A DNA stretch of 13,261 bases from Candidatus Neomicrothrix sp. UBA4542 (GCA_002388005.1 DGLO01000059.1:1-13261); one strand, 5' to 3'; shown: positions 1 through 7,156, numbered from the stretch's first letter. Numbers and translations: made by a program. The notes: generated by a model from the letters alone, not told the origin.

Positions 1-190
1 CAGGGATGTTGGCTAAGTCAATCGCATCTAAAGGTCGGCCGAGTCGCTGCTGCAGCCGAAATGGAGAAAGAAAAGCCCGCTCGATCGGAAATTGTTGATC
101 AAGCAGCATCCCGATTAACAAAGCTAAAGAATTTTCGTTTAGCAGTGCGTCAGCTTTGGCATCGCCGGTGAAGCAGAGAGGAGATCCCAC
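1..190 (-). CDS. HhH-GPD-type base excision DNA repair family protein (5' part only, runs off left edge)
   Basis: The minus strand from 190 to 1 reads without a stop, giving about 63 residues. They include LCFTGDAKADALL, then ALLIGMLLDQQ, then an arginine/glutamine-rich helix. This matches the N-terminus of the small HhH-GPD protein common in actinobacteria (recalled as TIGR03252-like). That family resembles base-excision glycosylases and has no settled substrate. The helix-hairpin-helix and catalytic Asp would lie in the part outside the window, so catalysis cannot be judged. I chose the GTG at 188-190 because it places the TGD motif close to the N-terminus, as in the family, and because a GAGAG lies about ten bases upstream; the frame is open further upstream. 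It begins 13 bases after the aceE stop on the same strand, so the two are probably co-transcribed without a clear metabolic link. Family assignment is from recalled similarity. Confidence 0.72.
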   Translation of the reverse strand, partial: MGSPLCFTGDAKADALLNENSLALLIGMLLDQQFPIERAFLSPFRLQQRLGRPLDAIDLANIP

Positions 191-203
191 TAGAGGTTCG
201 CTC

Positions 204-2906
204 TCAATAGAGGTCCGTCGACCAAGGATCGGTGAGATTGGTAACGATTCCGTAACGCTTAATCGCAGCGCTCACCGCCGAAGGTTCACAGTGACCTAAA
301 GCAACCAGACGCGTTAAGACACAAATGACGACATGCTCTGCTGTGACCTCGAAGTGTTCCCTTAGACGCGACCTCGTGTCGCTTCGACCAAATCCGTCGG
401 TACCTAACGACGCGTAGTCACGTTCAACCCATCGAGAAATTTGATCAGGAACTGACCTCATGAAATCAGTAACGGCCACCACCGGCCCTGTTCCCCCCGC
501 GAGTTGTCTTGTGACAAATGGGACACGAACAGGGTCCTCTGGGTGTAACAAATTGTGACGTTCAGCTGATAGCGCTTCGTCTCTGAGAGCTTTGAAAGAA
601 GTGGCGCTCCATAAATCCGCAGCCACGTCATGATTTTCGGCTAATAACTCAACGGCTGATCTTGCCGCGGCTTGTGCCGGACCTGAAAAAATGATTGTCG
701 CGCTACGAGAATGACCTAACGGAGCATCTGCGAATCTGTATAGACCAGCCAGCAGAGCGTCCTGATCAAGGTCCGGTGGCGCTTGAGGTTGCTCATAGTT
801 TTCGTTGTACACGGCGAGGTAATAGAAAATGTCCTCGTTATCGACGAACATTCGTTTCAAACCATCGTCAACAATCACGCCTAATTCGTACGCGAACGCT
901 GGGTCGTAGGCCTGACATGGCGGTACCGCAGACGCGAGCAACAGTGAATGGCCGTCTTGGTGTTGGAGACCTTCCCCCATCAAGGTTGTACGACCTGAAG
1001 TCGCTCCGATGAGAAACCCGCGGCCCCTCATGTCAGCTAAAGACCAAATCGCATCTCCGACCCGTTGAAAGCCAAACATCGAATAGAACGTGTAGAAGGG
1101 CACCATTGGCACCCCGCGTGTCGCATACGACGTCGCCGCCGCGGTGAAACTTGCCAAAGCACCGGCCTCGGTGATTCCCTCCTCCAGCAACTGTCCATCT
1201 TGCCGTTCGCTGTAGGACAGAAGAAGGTCATGATCGACGGGCTCATACAACTGGCCTTGGCTTGCATAAATACCGATTTCTCGGAAAAGCGAATCCATCC
1301 CGAAGGTCCGGCCTTCGTCAGGAATGATTGGCACCACCCGCTCACCGAACCCCTCTTCTCGGGTCAAGGCCCGAAGCAATCGAGTAAAGGCCATCGTGGT
1401 GGAAACAGCCTGGCCACCCGAACCAGCACTCATTTCCTCGAACGGTTTGCGGCTTGGCTGAGGGAGCGACTTCCTTCGCCATGAACCGTCGCGAGCAGGT
1501 AGTGGCCCTCCTAGTTCCCGGCGTCGCGCAAGCAAGTACTCCAGTTCGTCTGATCCTTCGGCGGGCCTGTAGTAAGGCGGATGATCCGCATCAAAATCTT
1601 CAGGAATTTCCGATTCAAGATGCAACCTGGTTCGAATTATTGACAACTGCTCCCGTGACAACTTCTTAATTTGATGGGTGGCATTCCTGCCTTCAAGATC
1701 CGGGCCAAGGGTCCAACCCTTAACTGTCTTGGTGAGAATGACCGTAGGACTACCTTCGTGCTCAACCGCGGCCCGATACGCCGCATAGAGCTTCTTGTAG
1801 TCGTGACCACCTCGAGGTAGCTGCTCAAGATCTTCATCGGAGAGATCCTCAACCATTTGCCGCAACCGGGGATCGGGACCAAAAAAATGTTCCCGGATGT
1901 ATGCGCCACTCTCAACGGAATAGCGCTGGTATTCACCGTCAACAGTTTCGAGCATCTTGTTCGCCAACACTCCCTCAATGTCCCGGGAGAGAAGCTCATC
2001 CCAACGACCTCCCCAGATCACCTTGATGACGTTCCAGCCCGAACCCCGAAAATTTGCTTCCAACTCTTGAATAATTTTGCCGTTCCCACGAACTGGCCCA
2101 TCTAGACGTTGAAGGTTGCAATTGACGACAAAAATCAAATTGTCAAGACGTTCACGGGCCGCAAGATGTAGGGCCCCCAGCGACTCCGGTTCGTCAGTCT
2201 CACCGTCACCGACGAACGCCCAAACTTTGGACTCAGATGTATCGTCGATACGTCGATGATGAAGGTAACGGTTGAAACGTGCCTGATAGATCGCTGACAT
2301 GGGACCCAGGCCCATCGATACCGTGGGATACTCCCAGAACGTTGGCATAAGCCTGGGATGGGGATAAGACGACAGCCCCGACCTGCCAATTTCGCGTCGA
2401 AAGTGGTCAAGATCGTCGTCGTCTAACCGGCCGTCGAGATACGCCCGTGCATAAATACCCGGTGCGGCATGTCCTTGAATGTAGATGTGGTCTCCAGGCC
2501 TCCCATCCTCTTTACCTCTCCAAAAATGATTAAACCCGACGTCGTACAAAGCCGCGGAGCTCGCGAAGGTACTTAGATGACCGCCGATCCCATCCGCCCA
2601 CCAATTGGCGTGAGTCACCATTGCTACGGCATTCCACCGAATGAATGCCCGAAGACGCCGCTCAATGTATTCGTCGCCAGGAAACCAAGGCTCGTCCTCT
2701 GGAGCGATCGTGTTGATATAAGGCGACGACACCGTCGCTGGAAAATCGACCTGCAACTGCCGCGCCGCAGTCATCAAACGTCTAATAAGAAATCGAGCTC
2801 GATTCTTCCCCCGTTCTTCAACGACCGCCGCGAACGATTGCACCCACTCATCAGTCTCTTCGGGGTCGACGTCGGGCGTCTGCTCGTGGAAACCATCGAA
2901 CAACAT
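204..2906 (-). CDS. aceE: Pyruvate dehydrogenase E1 component, homodimeric type (AceE)
   Basis: This is the thiamine-diphosphate E1 that decarboxylates pyruvate and reductively acetylates the lipoyl group of E2 in the cytoplasmic pyruvate dehydrogenase complex. The 900-residue product has the full AceE plan: an N-terminal PDVDPEETDEW segment, YINTI, RWNAVAMV, GGHLSTFASSAALYDVGFNHF, the ThDP/Mg motif GDGETDEPES (about 233-242) with NCNLQRLDGPVRGNGKI after it, RGGHDYKK, IPDEGRTFGMDSLF, and FYSMFGFQRVGD in the transketolase-like pyrimidine domain. It resembles the mycobacterial enzyme more than the E. coli one (EPWFPGDE, SAALYDVGFNHF). The ORF is open up to a TTG at 2987, but that would overlap rnhA. 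The ATG at 2904-2906 has a strong GGGAGG ribosome site eight bases upstream and puts the PDVDPEET motif where AceE proteins have it. The E2 and E3 partners lie 3-5 kb away on the other strand. Confidence 0.96.
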   Translation of the reverse strand: MLFDGFHEQTPDVDPEETDEWVQSFAAVVEERGKNRARFLIRRLMTAARQLQVDFPATVSSPYINTIAPEDEPWFPGDEYIERRLRAFIRWNAVAMVTHANWWADGIGGHLSTFASSAALYDVGFNHFWRGKEDGRPGDHIYIQGHAAPGIYARAYLDGRLDDDDLDHFRREIGRSGLSSYPHPRLMPTFWEYPTVSMGLGPMSAIYQARFNRYLHHRRIDDTSESKVWAFVGDGETDEPESLGALHLAARERLDNLIFVVNCNLQRLDGPVRGNGKIIQELEANFRGSGWNVIKVIWGGRWDELLSRDIEGVLANKMLETVDGEYQRYSVESGAYIREHFFGPDPRLRQMVEDLSDEDLEQLPRGGHDYKKLYAAYRAAVEHEGSPTVILTKTVKGWTLGPDLEGRNATHQIKKLSREQLSIIRTRLHLESEIPEDFDADHPPYYRPAEGSDELEYLLARRRELGGPLPARDGSWRRKSLPQPSRKPFEEMSAGSGGQAVSTTMAFTRLLRALTREEGFGERVVPIIPDEGRTFGMDSLFREIGIYASQGQLYEPVDHDLLLSYSERQDGQLLEEGITEAGALASFTAAATSYATRGVPMVPFYTFYSMFGFQRVGDAIWSLADMRGRGFLIGATSGRTTLMGEGLQHQDGHSLLLASAVPPCQAYDPAFAYELGVIVDDGLKRMFVDNEDIFYYLAVYNENYEQPQAPPDLDQDALLAGLYRFADAPLGHSRSATIIFSGPAQAAARSAVELLAENHDVAADLWSATSFKALRDEALSAERHNLLHPEDPVRVPFVTRQLAGGTGPVVAVTDFMRSVPDQISRWVERDYASLGTDGFGRSDTRSRLREHFEVTAEHVVICVLTRLVALGHCEPSAVSAAIKRYGIVTNLTDPWSTDLY

Positions 2907-2914
2907 GCGTCTAT

Positions 2915-2920
2915 CCTCCC
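2915..2920 (-). promoter_or_regulatory. Ribosome binding site deciding the aceE start
   Basis: On the minus strand this reads GGGAGG, followed by an eight-base spacer and the ATG at 2906. The alternative upstream starts (ATG at 2933 and 2951, TTG at 2987) lack such a site. They would also add residues not recalled in other AceE N-termini. This supports a 900-residue product with a short intergenic region shared with rnhA. Confidence 0.75.
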
Positions 2921-2923
2921 ACT

Positions 2924-2939
2924 CAAAGGGCATCCTTTG
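2924..2939. repeat. Perfect inverted repeat in the aceE/rnhA divergent region
   Basis: The bases read CAAAGG-GCAT-CCTTTG: two perfect 6-base arms around a 4-base spacer. The repeat lies 17 bases upstream of the aceE start and four bases upstream of its ribosome site, in the 80-bp gap between two divergent genes. It could be an operator or a small hairpin in the aceE leader. A 6-base arm can arise by chance, and no regulator is encoded nearby, so its role is a guess. Confidence 0.35.
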
Positions 2940-2986
2940 TACGAAGTGCATGTTTTCGGCACGCCAGTGAGCTAGGAAGTACTGCA

Positions 2987-4000
2987 ATGGTGACGGACGT
3001 ATTCACTGATGGCGCGTGCCTGGGTAATCCAGGCCCCGGCGGTTGGGCCTTTGTCGTGGACCAGGGACCATGGTCATCGGGATTCGAATCACACACCACT
3101 AACCAACGGATGGAACTCACCGCGGCAAGCGCGGCTGTGCAAGCCCTGGAAGGTCCGCTGCGTGTGCACAGCGACTCCACATACGTGGTCAATTGCTTTG
3201 TCCAAGAATGGTGGAAGGGATGGCTTCAAAGGGGCTGGAAGAACTCGAAAAAAGAACCCGTCAAGAATCGCGATCTATGGGAACCGTTTATCGAGCTTGT
3301 AAATGCGCGAGGCGATATTGAATTCGTATGGGTGAAGGGACACTCGGGTCACCGCCTAAATGACGCCGCAGACCAACTCGCCACCACAGCAGCAGCCCAC
3401 CAAGAACATCAGTCAGGGGGCATTTTCACTGACGCGATTGTCAGAGGACTTGAGAGAGATGACCCCCTCTCCACCTCAGCTAACGAGAATGGACCAAACG
3501 ACGGCGTTCACACAGTCGCAATCTTCGGCCATCGACCACCGGAACTGGGCGGGTACGGAGAAAATTCGACCACGATGTCAGTACGGCGGCGTCTTATCGA
3601 TCTTCTGCGGGCGAAATTAGAAATGCACCCCGACCTTCAAGTGATGACAGGTCTCGGTCTTGGAGTTGAGATGCTTGCTGCGGAAGCCGCGGCCGCGGCA
3701 GCAGTTCCCTATGTAGCAGTGATCGCATTTGAAGGCATGGACCGACGATGGCCCGACGCGACTCAAAAACGCTATAGCGAACTTCTTGCAGGCGCGCGGT
3801 CGGTTATTACCGTCAATTCTTCGGAGCCCAGAACCACCGCGGAATTCGCAAAGACGATGGGTCGACGCGACGACAAGATACTGACACACGCCGACGAAGC
3901 TGTACTTGTTCGAAACGGCGACGATCGCACACTCGGAGATCTACAACGCAAACTCGAAAAACTCCTCGAAGAGGATGTCTGGATAATGGACCCTCAATAG
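2987..4000 (+). CDS. rnhA: Ribonuclease HI fused to a C-terminal SLOG (YpsA/DUF1273-like) domain
   Basis: Residues 1-140 form a complete RNase HI, which cleaves the RNA strand of RNA-DNA hybrids. The catalytic residues are visible: D8 in FTDGACLGNPGPGGWA, E43 in RMELTAA, D63 in HSDSTYVV, H119 in WVKGHSGH and D129 in NDAADQLA. A linker (about 141-173) leads to a second domain (174-337) with GHRPPELGGY, a glycine-rich TGLGLGVEMLAAEAA segment (221-235), AFEGMDRRW (247-255) and a HADEAVLVRNGD end. These match the SLOG superfamily of the YpsA/phage type, a Rossmann-like fold thought to bind nucleotide-derived ligands. The whole gene is one uninterrupted frame. AGGAAG lies seven bases before the ATG. 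It is divergent from aceE and converges on the lipoprotein gene, with 12 bases between stops. What the second domain does here is unknown. Confidence 0.9.
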   Translation: MVTDVFTDGACLGNPGPGGWAFVVDQGPWSSGFESHTTNQRMELTAASAAVQALEGPLRVHSDSTYVVNCFVQEWWKGWLQRGWKNSKKEPVKNRDLWEPFIELVNARGDIEFVWVKGHSGHRLNDAADQLATTAAAHQEHQSGGIFTDAIVRGLERDDPLSTSANENGPNDGVHTVAIFGHRPPELGGYGENSTTMSVRRRLIDLLRAKLEMHPDLQVMTGLGLGVEMLAAEAAAAAAVPYVAVIAFEGMDRRWPDATQKRYSELLAGARSVITVNSSEPRTTAEFAKTMGRRDDKILTHADEAVLVRNGDDRTLGDLQRKLEKLLEEDVWIMDPQ

Positions 4001-4012
4001 GTAAGTCAAGAC

Positions 4013-4480
4013 TCACTTCGTAACTCGCCCGCGAACCGAACCCAAATCGTGAGTTGTAACCACACAAAGCACTTTGCGGTCGTCGTCCCATGATTGTTCA
4101 CTGGGGGCATACGCGGTTATCGCCACATGCACGGGATCAAACACATGGCCGGTGGCGGCGCGAAAGCGGTCAACGCAACCGTTCTCAGCTACCTGCGCAA
4201 CTACTTGGGTGCCCGGCCACTCTGTGTCTACCAAATCCAAGACCGCAAAAACTTCGGCATTGTGGTCCTCCTCGCAGGGCACAGCATTCACGGTCTCGAT
4301 TTCGTTGCCAGCCAAGATGAAGCAATCGCCCGGGATTAGACGAAGCACACCAACTTCTCCACCCGCAGTGATACGACCCGACAAATCGCGAACCGAGTGA
4401 TCATCAAATGAAACAGGACTAGTGGTTGCACAACCAGCGACTACCAACACGGCACACAGTGTGGCAATCACGAATTTCAC
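4013..4480 (-). CDS. Septum-formation-domain-like lipoprotein
   Basis: The 155-residue product begins with a typical lipoprotein signal: MK, a hydrophobic stretch and the lipobox VVAGC (lipidated Cys17). It should therefore be exported and anchored in the membrane. The mature part has GDCF (51-54), VPCEEDHNAEVFAV (67-80), a Cys102 and a Cys139. This pattern of four cysteines with GDCF and PC..xHxAEVF resembles the actinobacterial Septum_form domain (recalled as PF13845). Despite its name, that domain has no proven biochemical activity. The four cysteines could form two disulfides. The start is a GTG whose G is the last base of the upstream TAG stop (TAGTG), implying translational coupling to the SRPBCC gene. 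It is the last gene of the minus-strand cluster led by the thioredoxin-like lipoprotein, a plausible thiol-disulfide partner. That partnership is inference. Confidence 0.75.
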   Translation of the reverse strand: MKFVIATLCAVLVVAGCATTSPVSFDDHSVRDLSGRITAGGEVGVLRLIPGDCFILAGNEIETVNAVPCEEDHNAEVFAVLDLVDTEWPGTQVVAQVAENGCVDRFRAATGHVFDPVHVAITAYAPSEQSWDDDRKVLCVVTTHDLGSVRGRVTK

Positions 4481-4917
4481 TACTTTGTTGACTCAACTAG
4501 CTCCGCAAGCCGCTGCAATGTTTGGTCCATATTTGCTCCATGTCGCCGCGGATAGCCCAACATTTGTATCGCCAGTGGTAGGCGAGACGTTGACCAGTCG
4601 AACGTTTCCGTCACACGTGTCCGTTCGCCCGCCGGTTCCAACTGGTACCTCCATCTATGACCGCCAAAGTGCCCCCACGCGATCAAGCGACCTTCCTCAA
4701 ATTCGTACACTCGGCTCTTAATCCGATATGGGATCCCAAATCGCATCTTCATTATGAACGTGCTACCGAGCGCCAGTCGGCTTTGCTCTCCCACATGGCC
4801 TCGCACAGTGCCTGACCCGTCAATCGCGGCGTGTTTCGAAGGATCCACCAGGACCTCGAAAATCATCGGTGCCTCGCACGAAATGAGACGTTCACGACTG
4901 ATAGAACGGCGAGTCAT
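4480..4917 (-). CDS. SRPBCC (START/Bet v1-like) family protein
   Basis: The 145-residue protein has the layout of a single SRPBCC domain. It starts with RSISRERLISCEAPMIFEVLVDPSKHAAIDGSG, with the pattern of a small helix and the beginning of the beta grip. The middle has YRIKSRVYEFEEGRLIAW. It then has HRWRYQLEPAGERTRVTETFDW, typical of polyketide cyclase/dehydrase-like members, and a C-terminal helix ending in TLQRLAELVE. These proteins bind hydrophobic ligands in a deep pocket, and the ligand here cannot be inferred. No signal peptide or membrane segment is seen, so it should be cytoplasmic. The ATG at 4915-4917 has an AGG about eight bases upstream. It sits 34 bases after the thioredoxin-like gene and overlaps the next start by one base, so the three genes look like one operon. 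Confidence 0.85.
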   Translation of the reverse strand: MTRRSISRERLISCEAPMIFEVLVDPSKHAAIDGSGTVRGHVGEQSRLALGSTFIMKMRFGIPYRIKSRVYEFEEGRLIAWGHFGGHRWRYQLEPAGERTRVTETFDWSTSRLPLAIQMLGYPRRHGANMDQTLQRLAELVESTK

Positions 4918-4951
4918 CTTCAGAACCTAGCGTGCAGCGGATCACCCATCG

Positions 4952-5542
4952 CTACGTCCCGGATTTGAGCAAACCTTCAGGTATCGGGCCTCGTCCACGG
5001 TTGACGCCGCCGTCACGATCAATAAAAATCCATGCAGGTTGAGAAGAAACGCCGTAGTAATCCCAAAGACTCTGGTCGGTATCTTCAATTTGGGGAATGG
5101 CACCGAGCGAGTGACGTTCAATAAATAACTCATATGCCCGAGGCACATCACGACCGGGGATACCGACAATGGCGATGCCGCCTTGCTTTGCTAGAGCGGC
5201 GACCGCCGCTGCCTCCCTATTGCAAGTTCCTCACCATGGTGCCCAGAACCACAAGAGAACGTCTCTTCCCGCCAGCGAAGCAGGGTCGAACGTCGCTCCA
5301 TTCAGAGTCGGGCGCTCAAGGACGGTCAACAAGACAGGCACGCCCGTCCGTACTATTCCAAGCGACGCAGACTCCTCATCAGGAAGCGACTCTTGCTGCT
5401 TAACCGTTGACACAACTACATCACGAGTCGTAACCGACACCATTGCTCCGCCGAGCACCGCAGACGCGTTATCGCCAGAACAGGCGCCTAGGCTCATGAT
5501 CAACAGGCACAGCCATGCGTTGTAAAGGAGTGCTCTCACCAT
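4952..5542 (-). CDS. Thioredoxin-like (TlpA/DsbE/MPT53-type) lipoprotein, probable selenoprotein with UGA-encoded Sec104
   Basis: Read with one in-frame TGA (5231-5233) as selenocysteine, the minus strand gives a single 196-residue protein. It has a signal and lipobox MSLGAC (lipidated Cys21), a low-complexity linker, then a thioredoxin fold. That fold contains LNGATFDPASLAGRDVLLWFWAPW, the redox site U104-G-T-C107, AAVAALAKQGGIAIVGIPG, and YGVSSQPAWIFIDRDG with the cis-Pro at 169. The frame is the same on both sides of the TGA, so this is not a frameshift. The TGA falls on the first Cys of the CxxC motif of the TlpA/DsbE family. A SECIS-like hairpin follows within the coding sequence. TGA still ends other genes in this window, so the code is not altered. 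The likely role is extracytoplasmic thiol-disulfide exchange. The alternative is a nonsense mutation or sequencing error that happens to hit the catalytic codon. The genomic presence of selA/selB/selC/selD cannot be seen here. Confidence 0.8.
5195..5210 (-). promoter_or_regulatory. Candidate bacterial SECIS stem-loop
   Basis: In the mRNA sense (minus strand) this reads AGCGGC-GGUC-GCCGCU: a perfect 6-bp GC-rich stem with a 4-base loop beginning GG. The loop starts 26 nucleotides after the UGA at 5231-5233. Bacterial SECIS elements lie inside the coding region roughly 16-37 nucleotides after the UGA. They have a small apical loop with a G among its first two bases, as in the AGGUCU loop of E. 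coli fdhF. Spacing, stem and loop all fit. The stem might extend with a 5' bulge (UAG of 5217-5219 with CUA of 5192-5194), which is less certain. SelB binding is inferred. Confidence 0.68.
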
Positions 5543-5553
5543 CCAAAGGCTAT

Positions 5554-5679
5554 GTGTCTGAGGCGGTGAGAACAGTAGATTCGGCAGACGTGAACACTCG
5601 AGCTTTGATCATCGCCACCCTCGCGACAGGACTAGTGATCCTCATTGCGTTCGCCGCACAGGTCCTCATAGCGGTGTAG
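5554..5679 (+). CDS. Small single-span membrane protein (41 residues), hypothetical
   Basis: A short frame from GTG 5554 to TAG 5677-5679 encodes a polar N-terminus (VSEAVRTVDSADVNTRA) followed by about 24 hydrophobic residues (LIIATLATGLVILIAFAA and on) ending in AV. That is the shape of a one-pass membrane peptide. AAAGG lies four bases before the GTG; a later in-frame GTG at 5566 is also possible. The frame starts only 11 bases from the divergent selenoprotein ATG, so the two genes would need overlapping control regions. It lies upstream of lpdA on the same strand with a 69-bp gap. I recognise no family. The hydrophobic run and codon pattern make it plausible, but a chance ORF of this size is possible. 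Confidence 0.45.
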   Translation: MSEAVRTVDSADVNTRALIIATLATGLVILIAFAAQVLIAV

Positions 5680-5748
5680 GCCGCCACCGCACTCAACACC
5701 CAAACTGAGGGGAGTCTGTCATCTAGCGCGGATACGATTGGCCTCAGA

Positions 5749-7152
5749 ATGACTTCAAACCATTTCGATCTCGTAGTTGTAGGTGGAGGACCAGCAGGAT
5801 ATGCAGCTGCATTATCCGCGTCATCATCAGGCCTCAGCGTCGGCCTGGTCGAACGAGACGTCCTAGGAGGGACCTGTTTGCATCGCGGGTGCATCCCGGC
5901 CAAGGAACTCCTCGAAACGGCGAACGTGCACCGCACCGTTAGCCATGCAGGGGAATTTGGTGTCCTCACATCGCCACCGACACTCGACTTCGCAGCCTCA
6001 CAATCCCGAAAAGATGCCGTCATCGCGCGCCTGTTCGGCGGAGTGAACAAACTCCTAGAAAACAAAGAAGTGACTGTTTTCTCCGGGACAGGTCAACTGG
6101 TACCCAGCAGAACAGTACGGGTGCAACACAGTGACGGAAGCGAACAAACACTCACCGGAGACTCAGTTCTCCTAGCAGCAGGATCTGTCCCGCGCACCAT
6201 TCCGGGTTTTGAAATTGACGGCGAGATCATCCTGACTTCGACCGAAGTCCTCGAACTCGAAGCGCTACCCACCAGTGCGGCCATTATCGGTGGCGGAGCA
6301 ATTGGTTGCGAGTTCGCCTCAATGCTCTCCGACTTTGGAACTGAGATAACCATCCTGGAATCAATGAGTCAACTCATCCCCGGCGCCGACAGCGATGTAG
6401 CCGCCGCCTTGCAACGGTCATTCAAAAAGAGAGGAATCACCACGATGACCGACGTCGTGGTCAAGAGCCACTCTCCCCATGCCAAAGGAACCACCGTTCA
6501 TCTTGACAACGCGACAAACATAGATGTGGAAATGGTGATCGTGTGTGTCGGCAGGAGGCCTTTCCCAGACCACCTCGGGCTCGAAGGAACCTCGATAGGA
6601 GTTGACGAACGTGGCTTTGTTGAAGTGGATGACCTGTGTCGCACTGCCGAAGAGCGGGTGTACGCGGTTGGCGACTTGATAGCTACGCCCCAACTTGCGC
6701 ACATCGGCTTCGCCGAAGCGATGCTCGCCGTTCGCGACATGCTCGGGGAAAACCCAACCCCGATTGACTATGCCAAAGTGCCTTGGGCCATTTATTGCCA
6801 TCCCGAAGTTGCTTTCGCCGGCATGACCGAAGAACAAGCGTTAGACGCAGGCCATGATGTGGTCGTGGCGCAGCATCGCTTCGCTGGAAACGCTCGGGCC
6901 ATGATCGTCAACGAAACCGAAGGCCTTGTCAAAGTCGTCGCCGAACGGCGCCCTGACGGCAGCTCGGGACAGCTGCTCGGAGTTCACCTTGTCGGTCCGT
7001 GGGCGACGGAACAACTCAGCCAGGGCTACCTAGCGGTCAACTGGGAAGCAACAATCGACGAGATCGCCGAATTTATTCAACCTCACCCCACCTTGTCAGA
7101 ACTATTCGGTGAGGCCGTCTTAGACCTCGCCGGGCGAGCGCTCCACAGCTAG
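5749..7152 (+). CDS. lpdA: Dihydrolipoyl dehydrogenase (E3)
   Basis: The 467-residue flavoprotein reoxidises dihydrolipoyl groups on E2 and passes electrons to NAD+ in the cytoplasmic 2-oxoacid dehydrogenase complexes. The FAD fingerprint GGGPAGYAAALSASSSG (12-28) comes first. The redox-active disulfide follows in GGTCLHRGCIPAKELL (C43, C48). The NAD fold is IIGGGAIGCEFASML (about 179-193), the second FAD motif is VYAVGD, and the interface domain ends with HPTLSE (H446 and E451), the catalytic base pair. Length and motif order are normal. No strong ribosome site precedes the ATG, and a GATACGAT about 11 bases upstream could be a -10 element for a nearly leaderless transcript; that is weak evidence. 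The E2 gene starts four bases after the stop. The pairing with an E2 and lipoate genes points to the pyruvate dehydrogenase complex, though E3 is usually shared with the 2-oxoglutarate enzyme. Confidence 0.95.
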   Translation: MTSNHFDLVVVGGGPAGYAAALSASSSGLSVGLVERDVLGGTCLHRGCIPAKELLETANVHRTVSHAGEFGVLTSPPTLDFAASQSRKDAVIARLFGGVNKLLENKEVTVFSGTGQLVPSRTVRVQHSDGSEQTLTGDSVLLAAGSVPRTIPGFEIDGEIILTSTEVLELEALPTSAAIIGGGAIGCEFASMLSDFGTEITILESMSQLIPGADSDVAAALQRSFKKRGITTMTDVVVKSHSPHAKGTTVHLDNATNIDVEMVIVCVGRRPFPDHLGLEGTSIGVDERGFVEVDDLCRTAEERVYAVGDLIATPQLAHIGFAEAMLAVRDMLGENPTPIDYAKVPWAIYCHPEVAFAGMTEEQALDAGHDVVVAQHRFAGNARAMIVNETEGLVKVVAERRPDGSSGQLLGVHLVGPWATEQLSQGYLAVNWEATIDEIAEFIQPHPTLSELFGEAVLDLAGRALHS

Positions 7153-7156
7153 AGCC

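Noticed and set aside
1065..1484. Plus-strand ORFs inside aceE and minus-strand ORFs inside lpdA
   Set aside because: They lie opposite well-supported genes, show no recognisable motif, and have low-complexity basic or serine-rich compositions typical of shadow frames.
2907..2987. Longer aceE from TTG 2987 (27 extra residues)
   Set aside because: It would overlap the rnhA start, lacks a ribosome site, and adds residues not recalled in AceE, whereas ATG 2906 has GGGAGG.
4952..5146. A separate 64-residue protein and a separate 103-residue protein (5231-5542) instead of one gene
   Set aside because: Both are in the same frame, split only by one TGA; together they make a complete thioredoxin fold, and the 64-residue part has no start signal of its own.
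5231..5233. Reassigned genetic code (TGA as Trp or Gly) to explain the in-frame TGA
   Set aside because: aceE, the septum-like lipoprotein, the GT2 gene and the YfhO-like gene all end at TGA in normal places, so TGA is a stop in this genome. The residue expected at this site is Cys.
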